This document shows, one piece after another, positions 24,345 through 34,038 of a stretch of 64,000 bases of DNA; the stretch's first letter is position 1; every line of letters starts with the position of its first letter. The stretch is from Nocardia wallacei (lineage in GTDB: Bacteria; Actinomycetota; Actinomycetes; Mycobacteriales; Mycobacteriaceae), in NCBI RefSeq assembly GCF_014466955.1, contig NZ_AP023396.1:3720001-3784000 (forward strand), read 5' to 3'. The notes beneath the pieces are model-generated. The model did no database searches. It worked only from the letters and a program-made list of their open reading frames with translations, and was not told the origin of the DNA. A program made the position numbers and the translations under genes.

Positions 24345-25157
24345 ATGACCGGGCCGTCTCCCTACGATGCGTCCGACCAGACGCTGCCGCTGGCCGAGCG
24401 GTACGCCGGTACCGAGGCGGTCGATCTGGACGGCACACGGGTCCATCCGCTGTACTCCGAAGCGTTGGGCGCCGATCCCGTCGCGGTCACCCTGACCCTG
24501 CACGCCGCCGCTCCCCCGCCCGGACTGCTGGGCCTGGGCATCGGGTTGTCGGTGCTGGGCGGGCACGTCGCCCTGCAGGGCCGGCGGCTGCGCGGCGTGG
24601 ATGTGTGGACCGACGCGATGGCGGGCGGCGTCGCGCTGGAGGTGTGCGCGGCCGCTCCGGACGCTTCGTTCACGCTGACCCCGGTGTGGATGGACGACAC
24701 CGGCGCCACCGAGTCCTGGACCGGCAACTACGGCCTGCTCATCGACCGCGCCGCGAGCGGGCATCCGCTGCTGCGTTGTAGCGCGGGTATCGGGCCGCCG
24801 GATTTCGGCGAGCTGGTGGTGGAGGTCGAGACGGTCGCCGCGCCGACCGATCAGAGCCGTTACCGCCGGTCGCTGTACGAACTGGGGGTGGCGATGCACG
24901 GCCGCGGCGATGTCGAGCAGGCGTGTGCGCTGTGGAGCCAGGCGGCGGGTTTCGGGCACGCGGGCGCGGCCTACGACCTCGGCGTGGTGCGGTACCGGCA
25001 GGGCGACCTCGCCGACGCCGAGCGCTGGTGGCGGGCCGCCGCCGACCACGGCGACACCCGGGCCATGGCCGGACTCGCCGAAGTGCTGGACCGCCAAGGC
25101 AATTCGAGCGAGGCCCAGCGCTGGCGCGCCTATGCCGCCGGCTCCGCCATCACCTGA
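24345..25157 (+). CDS. Sel1/TPR-repeat protein
   Basis: A 270-residue cytoplasmic protein. Residues 1-170 form a domain I do not recognise (rich in hydrophobic strands, LGLGIGLSVLGGHVALQG). Residues about 178-265 contain Sel1/TPR-like repeats: LYELGVAMHGRGDVEQACALWSQAAG, then AAYDLGVVRYRQGDLADAERWWRAAADHGDTRAM. Such repeats mediate protein-protein contacts. ATG 24345 follows AAAGGCGG. Its divergent neighbour is the FAD monooxygenase. No partner can be inferred. Confidence 0.8.
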   Translation: MTGPSPYDASDQTLPLAERYAGTEAVDLDGTRVHPLYSEALGADPVAVTLTLHAAAPPPGLLGLGIGLSVLGGHVALQGRRLRGVDVWTDAMAGGVALEVCAAAPDASFTLTPVWMDDTGATESWTGNYGLLIDRAASGHPLLRCSAGIGPPDFGELVVEVETVAAPTDQSRYRRSLYELGVAMHGRGDVEQACALWSQAAGFGHAGAAYDLGVVRYRQGDLADAERWWRAAADHGDTRAMAGLAEVLDRQGNSSEAQRWRAYAAGSAIT

Positions 25158-25167
25158 GCGGCCCCGG

Positions 25168-25908
25168 TCAGGCCGCGTGCAGTTCCGGCAGCGGCCCGAG
25201 CAGCAGGCTGCCTCCGGCCACGAGAGCGGCCAGGCACGCCGCGGCGAACACCAGCACCCACAGCAGCGCCGGCAGCTTGGTCAGGTGGGCCAGCTGATCG
25301 GCGTCCGACCCGTCGCCGCGCACCCGCACGCGCTGCAACTCCACCACGGCCCGCAGCCCGCCGATGAGCAGGAACCAGGCCACGGCGTAACCGAATACGC
25401 CCTGCCACACCACGGTTCCGTACCAGGACACCGCCAGGGTGACGGCCCCGGTCACCACCACCGCCACGAATCCGAACAGGTTCCGGATCACCAGCAGCAG
25501 CACCACGAGTGCGGCCACCACCAGCCACAGCATCAGCGTCAACCGGCCCATCCCGAGCAACGCCGCACAGCCCAGGCCGACCAGCGACGGCGCGGGATAT
25601 CCGGCCAGCGTCGTCAGGACCATGCCGAGGCCGTACGGCTTTCCGCGCGACACCGTCACGCCGGAGGTGTCCGAATGCAGCCGGATGCCGCGCAGCGTCC
25701 GCCCGGTCAGCACCGCCACCACCGCGTGCCCGACCTCGTGGGCGATCGTCACCACGGTGCGCAGCACCCGCCACACCGGCGGGTACATCACCAGGACCAG
25801 TGCCGCGGCCCCGGTCGCCACCACGACCCACAGCGGCGGATGCGGCGAGACATCGCCCAACCGATCCGTCACCGACGACACCGAACTGCTCAACTCCGAC
25901 AGATCCAC
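25168..25908 (-). CDS. M50B-type membrane metalloprotease-like protein
   Basis: A 246-residue integral membrane protein with the zinc site AHEVGHAV (His57, Glu58, His61), followed by TLRGIRLHSDTSGVT, characteristic of actinobacterial M50 proteins. Five to six hydrophobic segments follow. Site-2 proteases cleave membrane-bound substrates such as anti-sigma factors; this short group lacks the PDZ domain and an obvious NPDG motif, so substrate and activity are uncertain. It converges with the Sel1 gene (10-base gap). Confidence 0.82.
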   Translation of the reverse strand: MDLSELSSSVSSVTDRLGDVSPHPPLWVVVATGAAALVLVMYPPVWRVLRTVVTIAHEVGHAVVAVLTGRTLRGIRLHSDTSGVTVSRGKPYGLGMVLTTLAGYPAPSLVGLGCAALLGMGRLTLMLWLVVAALVVLLLVIRNLFGFVAVVVTGAVTLAVSWYGTVVWQGVFGYAVAWFLLIGGLRAVVELQRVRVRGDGSDADQLAHLTKLPALLWVLVFAAACLAALVAGGSLLLGPLPELHAA

Positions 25909-25959
25909 CGCCGCAGACTAGCGGCGCACCGGGCCACCCGCACCCCGGCCACCCGCCGT

Positions 25960-27003
25960 TCAGCCCCGGCCCAGCGCCTCGGTGGCCGGTTGGTCCTGCA
26001 TGCTCTCGATGAACCAGTTCGGGTACACCGGCGCGGGCGGCATGGCCTCGCTCAGTTCGGCGATCTCGTCGGCGCTCAGCCGCACGTCGAGTGCGCCGAG
26101 GTTGTCCTCGAGCTGATGCAGTTTGCTGGCGCCGAGCAGCACGCTGGTGACCGCGGGCTGGGCCAGCAGCCACGCCAGCGCGACCTGGGCGACGCTCGCG
26201 TCGTGCTTGTCGGCGATCACCCGCATGCGCTCCACCAGCGCGAAGCCCTGCTCCTTGTCGAAGGGCAGGATGTCGAATCCGGCCAGCCGGTTGTCCGGGT
26301 CGCGCAGCGACTCCCGGGTGTACTTGCCGCTGAGGAACCCCGAGGCCAGCGGGCTCCACACCGTCAGGCCCATGCCGTAGCGGTCCATCATCGGGATCAC
26401 GTCGCGTTCCACGTCGCGGCCGACGAGCGAGTAGTTCATCTGCCCGTGGGTGAAGGGCGCTAGTCCGTTGGCGCGCTGGATCTCCGCCGCGGCGGCCACC
26501 TTCCACGGCGACCAGTTGGAGAAGCCGAGGTAGCGCGCCTTACCCGAGCGCACCACGTCGTCGAGCGCGGCGAGGGTTTCCTCGAGCGGCGTGAACGGGT
26601 CCTCCCGGTGCGCGATGTAGACATCCACCCAGTCGGTCCCGAGCCGTCGCAGGCTCTGGTCGATGGACCACTGGATGTGCCGCCGGGACAGACCCGCCTG
26701 CGTGAGCGACTCCCCGGTCCGGAAGCCGACCTTGGTCGCGATGACCACCTCGTCGCGGCGAGCGCGCAGCGCCCGGCCGAGCAGCACCTCCGACTCGCCG
26801 CCCGCGTAGCCGTCGGCGGTGTCGAAGAAGTTGATGCCCGCCTCGAGCGCGCGGCCGACCAATTCGTCCGCGAGTTCGGCGCCCACCTTGTACACCGCGT
26901 CGATATCGCTGTTGCCCGCGGTGAACGTCATGGCCCCGAACGCCATTCGGGAAACGATCAAACCGGTCTTGCCGAGCGTGCTGAACTCCATGGCAGCAGA
27001 CAT
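25960..27003 (-). CDS. Aldo/keto reductase
   Basis: A 347-residue AKR with a TIM-barrel: FFDTADGYAGGESEVLLGRAL (catalytic Asp and Tyr), Lys in VIATKVGF, and His in IAHREDP. C-terminal SVLLGASKLHQLEDNLGAL binds NADPH. It reduces aldehydes or ketones; it is closest in pattern to the YajO/Tas-like general stress AKRs. ATG 27003 is used; an alternative Met is four codons in. The SDR gene upstream on the same strand is 78 bases away. Confidence 0.88.
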   Translation of the reverse strand: MSAAMEFSTLGKTGLIVSRMAFGAMTFTAGNSDIDAVYKVGAELADELVGRALEAGINFFDTADGYAGGESEVLLGRALRARRDEVVIATKVGFRTGESLTQAGLSRRHIQWSIDQSLRRLGTDWVDVYIAHREDPFTPLEETLAALDDVVRSGKARYLGFSNWSPWKVAAAAEIQRANGLAPFTHGQMNYSLVGRDVERDVIPMMDRYGMGLTVWSPLASGFLSGKYTRESLRDPDNRLAGFDILPFDKEQGFALVERMRVIADKHDASVAQVALAWLLAQPAVTSVLLGASKLHQLEDNLGALDVRLSADEIAELSEAMPPAPVYPNWFIESMQDQPATEALGRG

Positions 27004-27081
27004 TATCCGGCGCGGATGCGACGAGCCAGGCGTGCGGTGATCGCCCGTAGCGGAATCGCCGCACCCGGCATGCCCGCCGCC

Positions 27082-28098
27082 TCACGCCGCCGCGACGGTT
27101 TCCCGGCGCGATCCTCGCGGCCGCCCGGGATCGGCCACCAGGCCGAACTCGATGAGACTCGCGGCGGTATCCAGCAGCGTCTCCGCGAGCGGCCGCATGG
27201 TCCATCCCAGTTCCCGCCGCGCCTTGTCCGCGCTCACCCGCTCGCGACGGCCCAGATAACGCGCCGCGGTCCGCGCGGACTCGTCGAACCGGGCCGCCAG
27301 CCGCACCAGCAGCCCCGGCATCGTCCGGGTGGTCACCCGATACCGCGCGGCCAGCGTCCGGGCCATCGCCGTCATCGAAACCTGTTCGCCCGCACAGATA
27401 TACCGGTTCCCGGCCGCCTCCGGCGTTTCCAGCGCCAGCCGGTGCGCCGTCGCCGCGTCGCGCACGTCGACGGTGGCGAACCCGATCGGCGGCACCCCGG
27501 GCATGGCCCCCGACAACACCATCTGCACGGCGGCCACCGACGTGCCGACCGCCGGATGCCGCACGGGCCCCAGGATCATCCCCGGATTGATCGCGACCAG
27601 CTCCACACCCTCGTTCTCCCGCGCGAACTCCCAGGCCGCGCGCTCGGCGAGGGTCTTGCTCTTCTCGTAGGCGTCGCAGACCGCCACCTCCGACCAGTCC
27701 GCCTCGGTGCAGACCCGATCGGGATGCCCGACCCGGACCGCGGCGATCGAGGACGTCAGCACCACACGCCGCACGGTCCCGGCCGCGGCGGCGGCGCGCA
27801 GTACCCGCAGCGTGCCGTCCACGGCGGGCCGCACCAGCTCGTCCTCGTGGTCGGGAGCGCCGGGCGGGAACGGCGAGGCGGTGTGCACCACGTACCGGCA
27901 GCCCGCCGCGGCCTGCGCCCAGCCCGCGTCGTCGCCGAGATCCGCGGCCACCAGTTCCACCTCGGGCAGCCGGTCTGCCAGCTCGGCGGTGACCGCGCGT
28001 GCGGTGCCGCGCACCCGATAGCCGTGCGCGAGCAGCTCCGCCACCACGTGACCCGCCAGGTATCCCGAAACCCCCGTCACCAGAACACGATCCGCCAT
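27082..28098 (-). CDS. NAD(P)-dependent epimerase/dihydroflavonol-reductase-like SDR
   Basis: A 338-residue extended SDR. The N-terminal VLVTGVSGYLAGHVV binds NADP, RVVLTSSIAAV and the YEKSK motif (DAYEKSKTLAE) hold the catalytic Ser-Tyr-Lys, and NPGMILGP follows. These features resemble dihydroflavonol-4-reductase and aldehyde reductase II. It likely reduces a carbonyl substrate. It is divergent from a TetR gene, which probably controls it together with the AKR downstream. Confidence 0.87.
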   Translation of the reverse strand: MADRVLVTGVSGYLAGHVVAELLAHGYRVRGTARAVTAELADRLPEVELVAADLGDDAGWAQAAAGCRYVVHTASPFPPGAPDHEDELVRPAVDGTLRVLRAAAAAGTVRRVVLTSSIAAVRVGHPDRVCTEADWSEVAVCDAYEKSKTLAERAAWEFARENEGVELVAINPGMILGPVRHPAVGTSVAAVQMVLSGAMPGVPPIGFATVDVRDAATAHRLALETPEAAGNRYICAGEQVSMTAMARTLAARYRVTTRTMPGLLVRLAARFDESARTAARYLGRRERVSADKARRELGWTMRPLAETLLDTAASLIEFGLVADPGRPRGSRRETVAAA

Positions 28099-28183
28099 GA
28101 CGTCTCCGATCTAAGCATTGTTCAGAATGTAATCACTGTATAGATTCTCGGAGGTGTCGCTGTCAACCCCGTACGCTCGGCAC

Positions 28184-28816
28184 ATGCCGCCGACCAAGGA
28201 CCGCTACCACCACGGCGCGTTGCGCGAGGAGCTGTTGCGCGCGTGCCTGCAGCTGATCGACACCGAGGGGCTGGCCGCGGTGAGCCTGCGGCGCGTCGCC
28301 CGCGAGGCGGGTGTGAGTCCCGGTGCGCCGTACCACCATTTCGCCGATCGCGCCGCGTTGCTGGCCGCGCTGTCGGCCCGCGGATTCGACCTGCTGACAG
28401 CGCGATTGGCGGCCGCGCGCGCCGCCGCGCCGACCCCCATCGGCAGCCTCACCACACTGGCCGACGCCTACGTGCGCTTCGCGCAGGACCAGCCCGCCTA
28501 TTTCCGGCTGATGTTCCGGCCCGAGCTGTCGCAACCGGACAAGAACCCCGAGGCGCGCGCCGCCGGTGACGCCGCCTTCGCGGTACTGGCCGATACCATC
28601 GCCGAGATCGTCGCCGAGGGCGCGCTCCCCGCCGCCGAGGCGGACGCCGTCGCCGTCGCGGCGTGGAGCATGGCGCACGGACTGGCCGCGCTGGCCATCG
28701 ACGGCCAGCTCACCAAGCGCGCCGACCAGCTCGGCACCACCGCCCCCGATCTGGGTGGTCGCATCACCCGCCTGTTCGCCGACCTGATCGAGGCCCGAGC
28801 GCGGGACCGAATCTGA
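28184..28816 (+). CDS. TetR-family regulator (C-terminal TetR_C_13-like)
   Basis: A 210-residue TetR protein starting MPPTKDRYHHGALREELLRACLQLI, with the recognition helix AREAGVSPGAPYHHFADRAALLAALS. The RYHHGALRE start is typical of one actinobacterial TetR subgroup, so I use ATG 28184 rather than GTG 28154. A TATAGAT -10-like element lies at 28138-28144; no good ribosome site precedes the ATG. The upstream segment CATTGTTCAGAATG (28113-28126) has CATT/AATG ends and could be its operator. It probably represses the divergent SDR gene. Confidence 0.85.
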   Translation: MPPTKDRYHHGALREELLRACLQLIDTEGLAAVSLRRVAREAGVSPGAPYHHFADRAALLAALSARGFDLLTARLAAARAAAPTPIGSLTTLADAYVRFAQDQPAYFRLMFRPELSQPDKNPEARAAGDAAFAVLADTIAEIVAEGALPAAEADAVAVAAWSMAHGLAALAIDGQLTKRADQLGTTAPDLGGRITRLFADLIEARARDRI

Positions 28817-28943
28817 TTAGCGCCGCCGCACCCGGCTATGTCTCCACCGTGGGTGGACCGAGCAGGATCGCCCACCCTCTAGGCTGTGCACCGCACGCCC
28901 GCCACCGCCGGACAACCCGGCACGACCCACGAGGAGAAGCCAG

Positions 28944-29264
28944 ATGAGATCCCCGCGATGGCCTGCCGCAGCCGCCGTCGGATTGGCTGTCGCCACAGCG
29001 CTTCTCGTCGGATGCAGCGACGTCGAGAAGGCGCTCAACAAAGGTGGCGACACCCCGTGCGGTGAGTACGTGAAGCAGGATCAGGACACCAAGCGCACCA
29101 CGGTCACGAAGTTCGTCAAGCAGCAGACCGGCGACGAGAACGAACCGGCGGGCACCCAGGTCGATCTGACCATGGCCGCGGTGGAGTTCCTGTGCGGCAA
29201 TCAGCGCAACGCCGACACCCCGATCAAGAACGCCGACGTCGCGGGCATCTTCTTCAACAAGTAG
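28944..29264 (+). CDS. Small two-cysteine lipoprotein (HdeA-like fold possible)
   Basis: A 106-residue lipoprotein: signal peptide then LVGC (Cys24) followed by SDVEKALNKGG. The mature domain has two cysteines, in DTPCGEYVKQDQ and EFLCGNQ, about 45 residues apart, with helical pattern resembling HdeA-type acid-stress chaperones and their actinobacterial lipoprotein relatives. Function unproven. The ATG follows GAGGAGAAG. It ends with AGIFFNK, 22 bases before a convergent small gene. Confidence 0.8.
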   Translation: MRSPRWPAAAAVGLAVATALLVGCSDVEKALNKGGDTPCGEYVKQDQDTKRTTVTKFVKQQTGDENEPAGTQVDLTMAAVEFLCGNQRNADTPIKNADVAGIFFNK

Positions 29265-29286
29265 CGCCGCCGGGCAGGCTCGGAAC

Positions 29287-29547
29287 TCAGTGCGCCGGAC
29301 CGGGTTCCGAGCCTTCGGCCGCCGCGTCGGGTTGCTGGTGCCCGCCCGACAGCTTGTGCTGTGCCTCCGGCTCGCGAGCGCCGGGGTCGTCGCTCTCGCC
29401 GCCGCCGTTGCGGCAGTCCGGTTCGGCGACGGTGTCGGTGACGTGCACCTGTTCCCACTTCAGCCCGACGGCCAGCACCGCCGAGGTCGCACCCAGTACC
29501 GCGGCGGCCGCCAGCGCGACACCGGCCAGGGTTCGGCACACACGCAC
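29287..29547 (-). CDS. Small exported or membrane-anchored acidic protein
   Basis: An 86-residue protein with an N-terminal membrane segment (TLAGVALAAAAVLGATSAVLAVGL) followed by a hydrophilic, Asp/Glu/Pro-rich tail with one cysteine. No family recognised. I start it at GTG 29547, 10 bases after AGGAG; the TTG one codon earlier fits the spacing equally well. The AT-rich upstream region supports a promoter. Confidence 0.5.
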   Translation of the reverse strand: MRVCRTLAGVALAAAAVLGATSAVLAVGLKWEQVHVTDTVAEPDCRNGGGESDDPGAREPEAQHKLSGGHQQPDAAAEGSEPGPAH

Positions 29548-29677
29548 CAAGACACAACTCCTTCGGTCGGGGTGGATCGATCGAGCGATCATTCGCGCGC
29601 AGTGATAGCAGACAACCATCACCGCGCCCCCGGGCCCGGGCAATGCCCCCGGCGTGTCGCGATTGCCCCCGCGCGGC

Positions 29678-30553
29678 TCAGCGCAGCAGGTCGATCACCT
29701 CGGCGAAGCGTTCCATGGCCGGCTCCTGCACGGTGATGTAGTTGAAGCCGTACCGCTTGCGGCGTTCGCGCAGCCGATCGGCCAGTTCGTCGGGCGAGCC
29801 GATCAGCAGCACCGGAATGTCCTCGAGCAGATCGGCCGCGCCGTCGGGCAGGTTGGCCGCGTAGCGTTCGAGGATCTCGTCACGTTCGCCGCCCGGCACG
29901 ACGGCCTGGACGAGGATGTTGTACTCGACGCTGTCGGCACGCTCGCCGAGCAGGCCGCGCACGTACTCGACGCGCTGTGCCGTCGCGTCGGGGCTGGCGA
30001 CGGTGATGTGGCCGCTGTCGGCGGCCGTGCCACCGGTGAAGGCGACGATATCGGCGTGCTCGGCGGCCACCCGCAGCAGCTTGTCGCCCCACCCCGCGAT
30101 CAGCAGCGGCGGGCCACCGGCCTGCGCGGGCCGCGGCTGATACTCCGGGTCGGCGTAGAGCCGTCGCAGCGTCGCCGCCGCCTCGGCGAGTTGCTCGACC
30201 CGGCGGCCGCCGCTCGGGAACGGCAGTCCGGCGGCATCGAATTCGGCCTGCACATAACCGGCGCCGAGCCCGAGCTCGATGCGGCCGTCGCTGAGCAGGT
30301 CCACGGTCGCGACCTCGCGCGCCAGCAGCACCGGATTGTAGAAGGGCACGTTGAGGACGAAGGTGTTGATCCGGGCCCGCTCGGTCACCTCCGCGGCCAG
30401 CAGCATGGCCGGGAAGGGCGCCGAGAACCCGAGGTGATCGGGGACGCCGAGCACATCGAAGCCGAGTTGCTCTGCCTTGCGGCACTTTTCGACCCACTCG
30501 GCCCGGGAGGCGGAGTTGAACAGGTTCACACCGAAGCGGAAGGGAGCGCTCAT
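29678..30553 (-). CDS. LLM-class F420-dependent oxidoreductase
   Basis: A 291-residue luciferase-like enzyme: FRFGVNLFNSASRAEW at the start, FDVLGVPDHLG, NTFVLNVPFYNPVLLAREVAT, and LGLGAGYVQAEFDAAGLPFPS. These are features of an F420-dependent subfamily common in mycobacteria. Substrate unknown. It is divergent from the GAF-regulator gene over 104 bases and convergent to nothing nearby except the small gene downstream on the same strand. Confidence 0.87.
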   Translation of the reverse strand: MSAPFRFGVNLFNSASRAEWVEKCRKAEQLGFDVLGVPDHLGFSAPFPAMLLAAEVTERARINTFVLNVPFYNPVLLAREVATVDLLSDGRIELGLGAGYVQAEFDAAGLPFPSGGRRVEQLAEAAATLRRLYADPEYQPRPAQAGGPPLLIAGWGDKLLRVAAEHADIVAFTGGTAADSGHITVASPDATAQRVEYVRGLLGERADSVEYNILVQAVVPGGERDEILERYAANLPDGAADLLEDIPVLLIGSPDELADRLRERRKRYGFNYITVQEPAMERFAEVIDLLR

Positions 30554-30657
30554 GGTTCCTGTTTACCAGCACATCGGGGCACGGAAATTCCCGCGCGGCG
30601 CGGCGCGGTGCGCAATCATGAGAGCGCAGGCACATCCCCGGACGCGAGGTCGCAGCG

Positions 30658-31872
30658 ATGCCCCCGATTCACGCCCTGTCGCAGCGGCGCGCCGCGCTGG
30701 AACAGGAGTGGGCCCGCTGGGCGCCGGTGCACGCGGTGCCCGCCGGGCAGACCGTGCTCCGCAGCGAGGTGGTGCAGTCGTGGCGGCGCTCGCTGCCCAC
30801 CGTCGACCCCGGCCGCCCCGCCGCGCCCGCCGACGACGGTGAACTCGGCGCCCGCTGGTCGCATTCGCCACTGCGTGCCCCCGTCACCGAGCTGGCCGAC
30901 GAATTGCGCAGCATCGCAGACGATTCCGGATTCGTCGCCGCCGTCACCGACGAACGCGGCACCATCCTGTGGTCGTGCGGCGGGCGCGTGATGCGCCGCC
31001 GCGCCGAGCGGGTGAACTTCGCACCCGGCGGCCGCTGGGACGAGACGCACATGGGCACCAACGCCCTGTCCCTGGCGCTGCGCACCGGCGAACCGAGCGT
31101 CGTGTTCTCCGCCGAGCACCTGGTCGCCGCCCTGCACGGCTGGGTCTGCTACTGCGCGCCCATCCACGCTCCGGACGGCCGCCGCCTCGGCGTGCTCGAT
31201 CTGTCCACCACCTGGGACCGCTCACACCCGCTGGCCCTGTCCACGGTGCGGGCGCTGGTGTCCGCGATCGAATCCCGGCTACCGGCCGCACCCGAGCAGG
31301 CCACTCGGCCCGAACTGCGGCTGCGCTGCCTCGGCGAAGCCACCCTGACCCGATCGGGTGCGCCGATCCGGTTGCGGCCCCGACAGCTCGAGATCCTGGC
31401 GCTGCTCGCCCTCGAGCCCGACGGCTACACCCCTCAGCGCCTGCACGCGGCCGTCTACGGCGACCGGCCGGTCGCGGCGTCGACACTCAAGGCCGACGTC
31501 TCCCACCTGCGCAACGCCACCGGCGGCGACATCACCAGCCGCCGCTACACGCTGGCCCGCCCGATCTCCTGCGACGCGGTCGACCTGCTCGCCGCCGTCA
31601 CCGCCGGAGACGTCGCCACCGCCCTGCGCCTGTATCGCGGCCCGCTACTGCCCGGCTCGGACACCCCCGGCGTCGCGCAGTGGCGCGAATACCTCGCCGT
31701 CAGCCTCCGCACCGCGGTCCTGAACAGTCGAAACCCCACGCACGCACTCGAATTCGGCACCCGCCACCCCGAAGACGCGCAGCTCCACGAGCATGCCCTG
31801 CGCCTGCTCCCACCGGACGATCCCCGCCGCGCCCTCGCCACCGCCCGCCTCCACGCCGCCCTGCACGCCTGA
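30658..31872 (+). CDS. GAF-domain regulator with C-terminal winged helix
   Basis: A 404-residue regulator. Residues 1-210 resemble the sensory half of AcoR-type activators: VVQSWRRSLP, then a GAF domain with GRWDETHMGTNALSLALRTG and LVAALHGWVCYCAPIHAPDGRRLGVLDLS. Instead of the AAA+ sigma-54 module, residues about 225-300 form an OmpR/SARP-like winged helix (LRPRQLEILALLAL and STLKADVSHLRN). It probably activates the aldehyde dehydrogenase operon 225 bases downstream, sensing an aldehyde or alcohol, by analogy with AcoR. The start ATG 30658 fits the helix. Confidence 0.83.
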   Translation: MPPIHALSQRRAALEQEWARWAPVHAVPAGQTVLRSEVVQSWRRSLPTVDPGRPAAPADDGELGARWSHSPLRAPVTELADELRSIADDSGFVAAVTDERGTILWSCGGRVMRRRAERVNFAPGGRWDETHMGTNALSLALRTGEPSVVFSAEHLVAALHGWVCYCAPIHAPDGRRLGVLDLSTTWDRSHPLALSTVRALVSAIESRLPAAPEQATRPELRLRCLGEATLTRSGAPIRLRPRQLEILALLALEPDGYTPQRLHAAVYGDRPVAASTLKADVSHLRNATGGDITSRRYTLARPISCDAVDLLAAVTAGDVATALRLYRGPLLPGSDTPGVAQWREYLAVSLRTAVLNSRNPTHALEFGTRHPEDAQLHEHALRLLPPDDPRRALATARLHAALHA

Positions 31873-32097
31873 CGCCGACCGCCCGGCGGCCGGTACGCCG
31901 GTGTCCGTCTTCGCGCACGGAAACACCGGTAAACCGGTCACGCCCCCACCGCTCGGGCACTGCCCCGCCGCTCTGCTCGGGGCTCGTGAGTCGTTGCGCC
32001 AACCTCGTGCCAACCGGACGGCCGCACAGTGGAGCCCGTCACCACGGATCAGTCGGCGGCACCAGCGCATCCGCCGACCGCACAGGAAGCGAGCATC

Positions 32098-33614
<1,517 letters not shown>

Positions 33615-33615
<1 letters not shown>

Positions 33616-34016
33616 TGACCGATCGCCCCGCGCGCATCGGGATCACCGAGGCGGCAGCGCTGCTGCTCGGCCGGCTGGTCGACCAGCACGGGCCGGTGAT
33701 GTTCCACCAGTCCGGCGGCTGCTGCGACGGCAGTTCGCCGATGTGCTACCCGCGCAACGAGTTCCGGGTCGGCGCGGCCGACGTCCTGCTCGGCAGCCTG
33801 CCGGGCGAGACACCGTTCTGGATGAGCGCGGACCAGTTCGAGTACTGGCGGCACACCCATCTCACCGTCGACGTGGTCCCCGGACGCGGCAGCGGATTCT
33901 CCCTGGAGGCGCCCGAGGGCGTGCGCTTCCTGATCCGTTCCCGGCTGCTGTCCGACGCGGAAGTCGAAGCGCTGGAAGCGCACCCGCCGCGCACCGGAGC
34001 CGCCCCGGACGACTGA
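33615..34016 (+). CDS. DUF779 protein, aldehyde-dehydrogenase partner
   Basis: A 133-residue DUF779 protein with the conserved QSGGCCDGSSPMC segment (cysteines at about 35, 36 and 43) that probably binds metal or forms a redox-active site. The family almost always follows ExaC-type aldehyde dehydrogenases; its exact role is unknown. The ATG overlaps the dehydrogenase stop in TGATG, showing translational coupling. Confidence 0.87.
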
Positions 34017-34038
34017 GGACGGCCGGGCCACGCCGGGC

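Noticed and set aside
28154..28183. GTG 28154 as start of the TetR gene
   Set aside because: GGAG touches the GTG with no spacing, and the family N-terminus begins at MPPTKDRYHHG.
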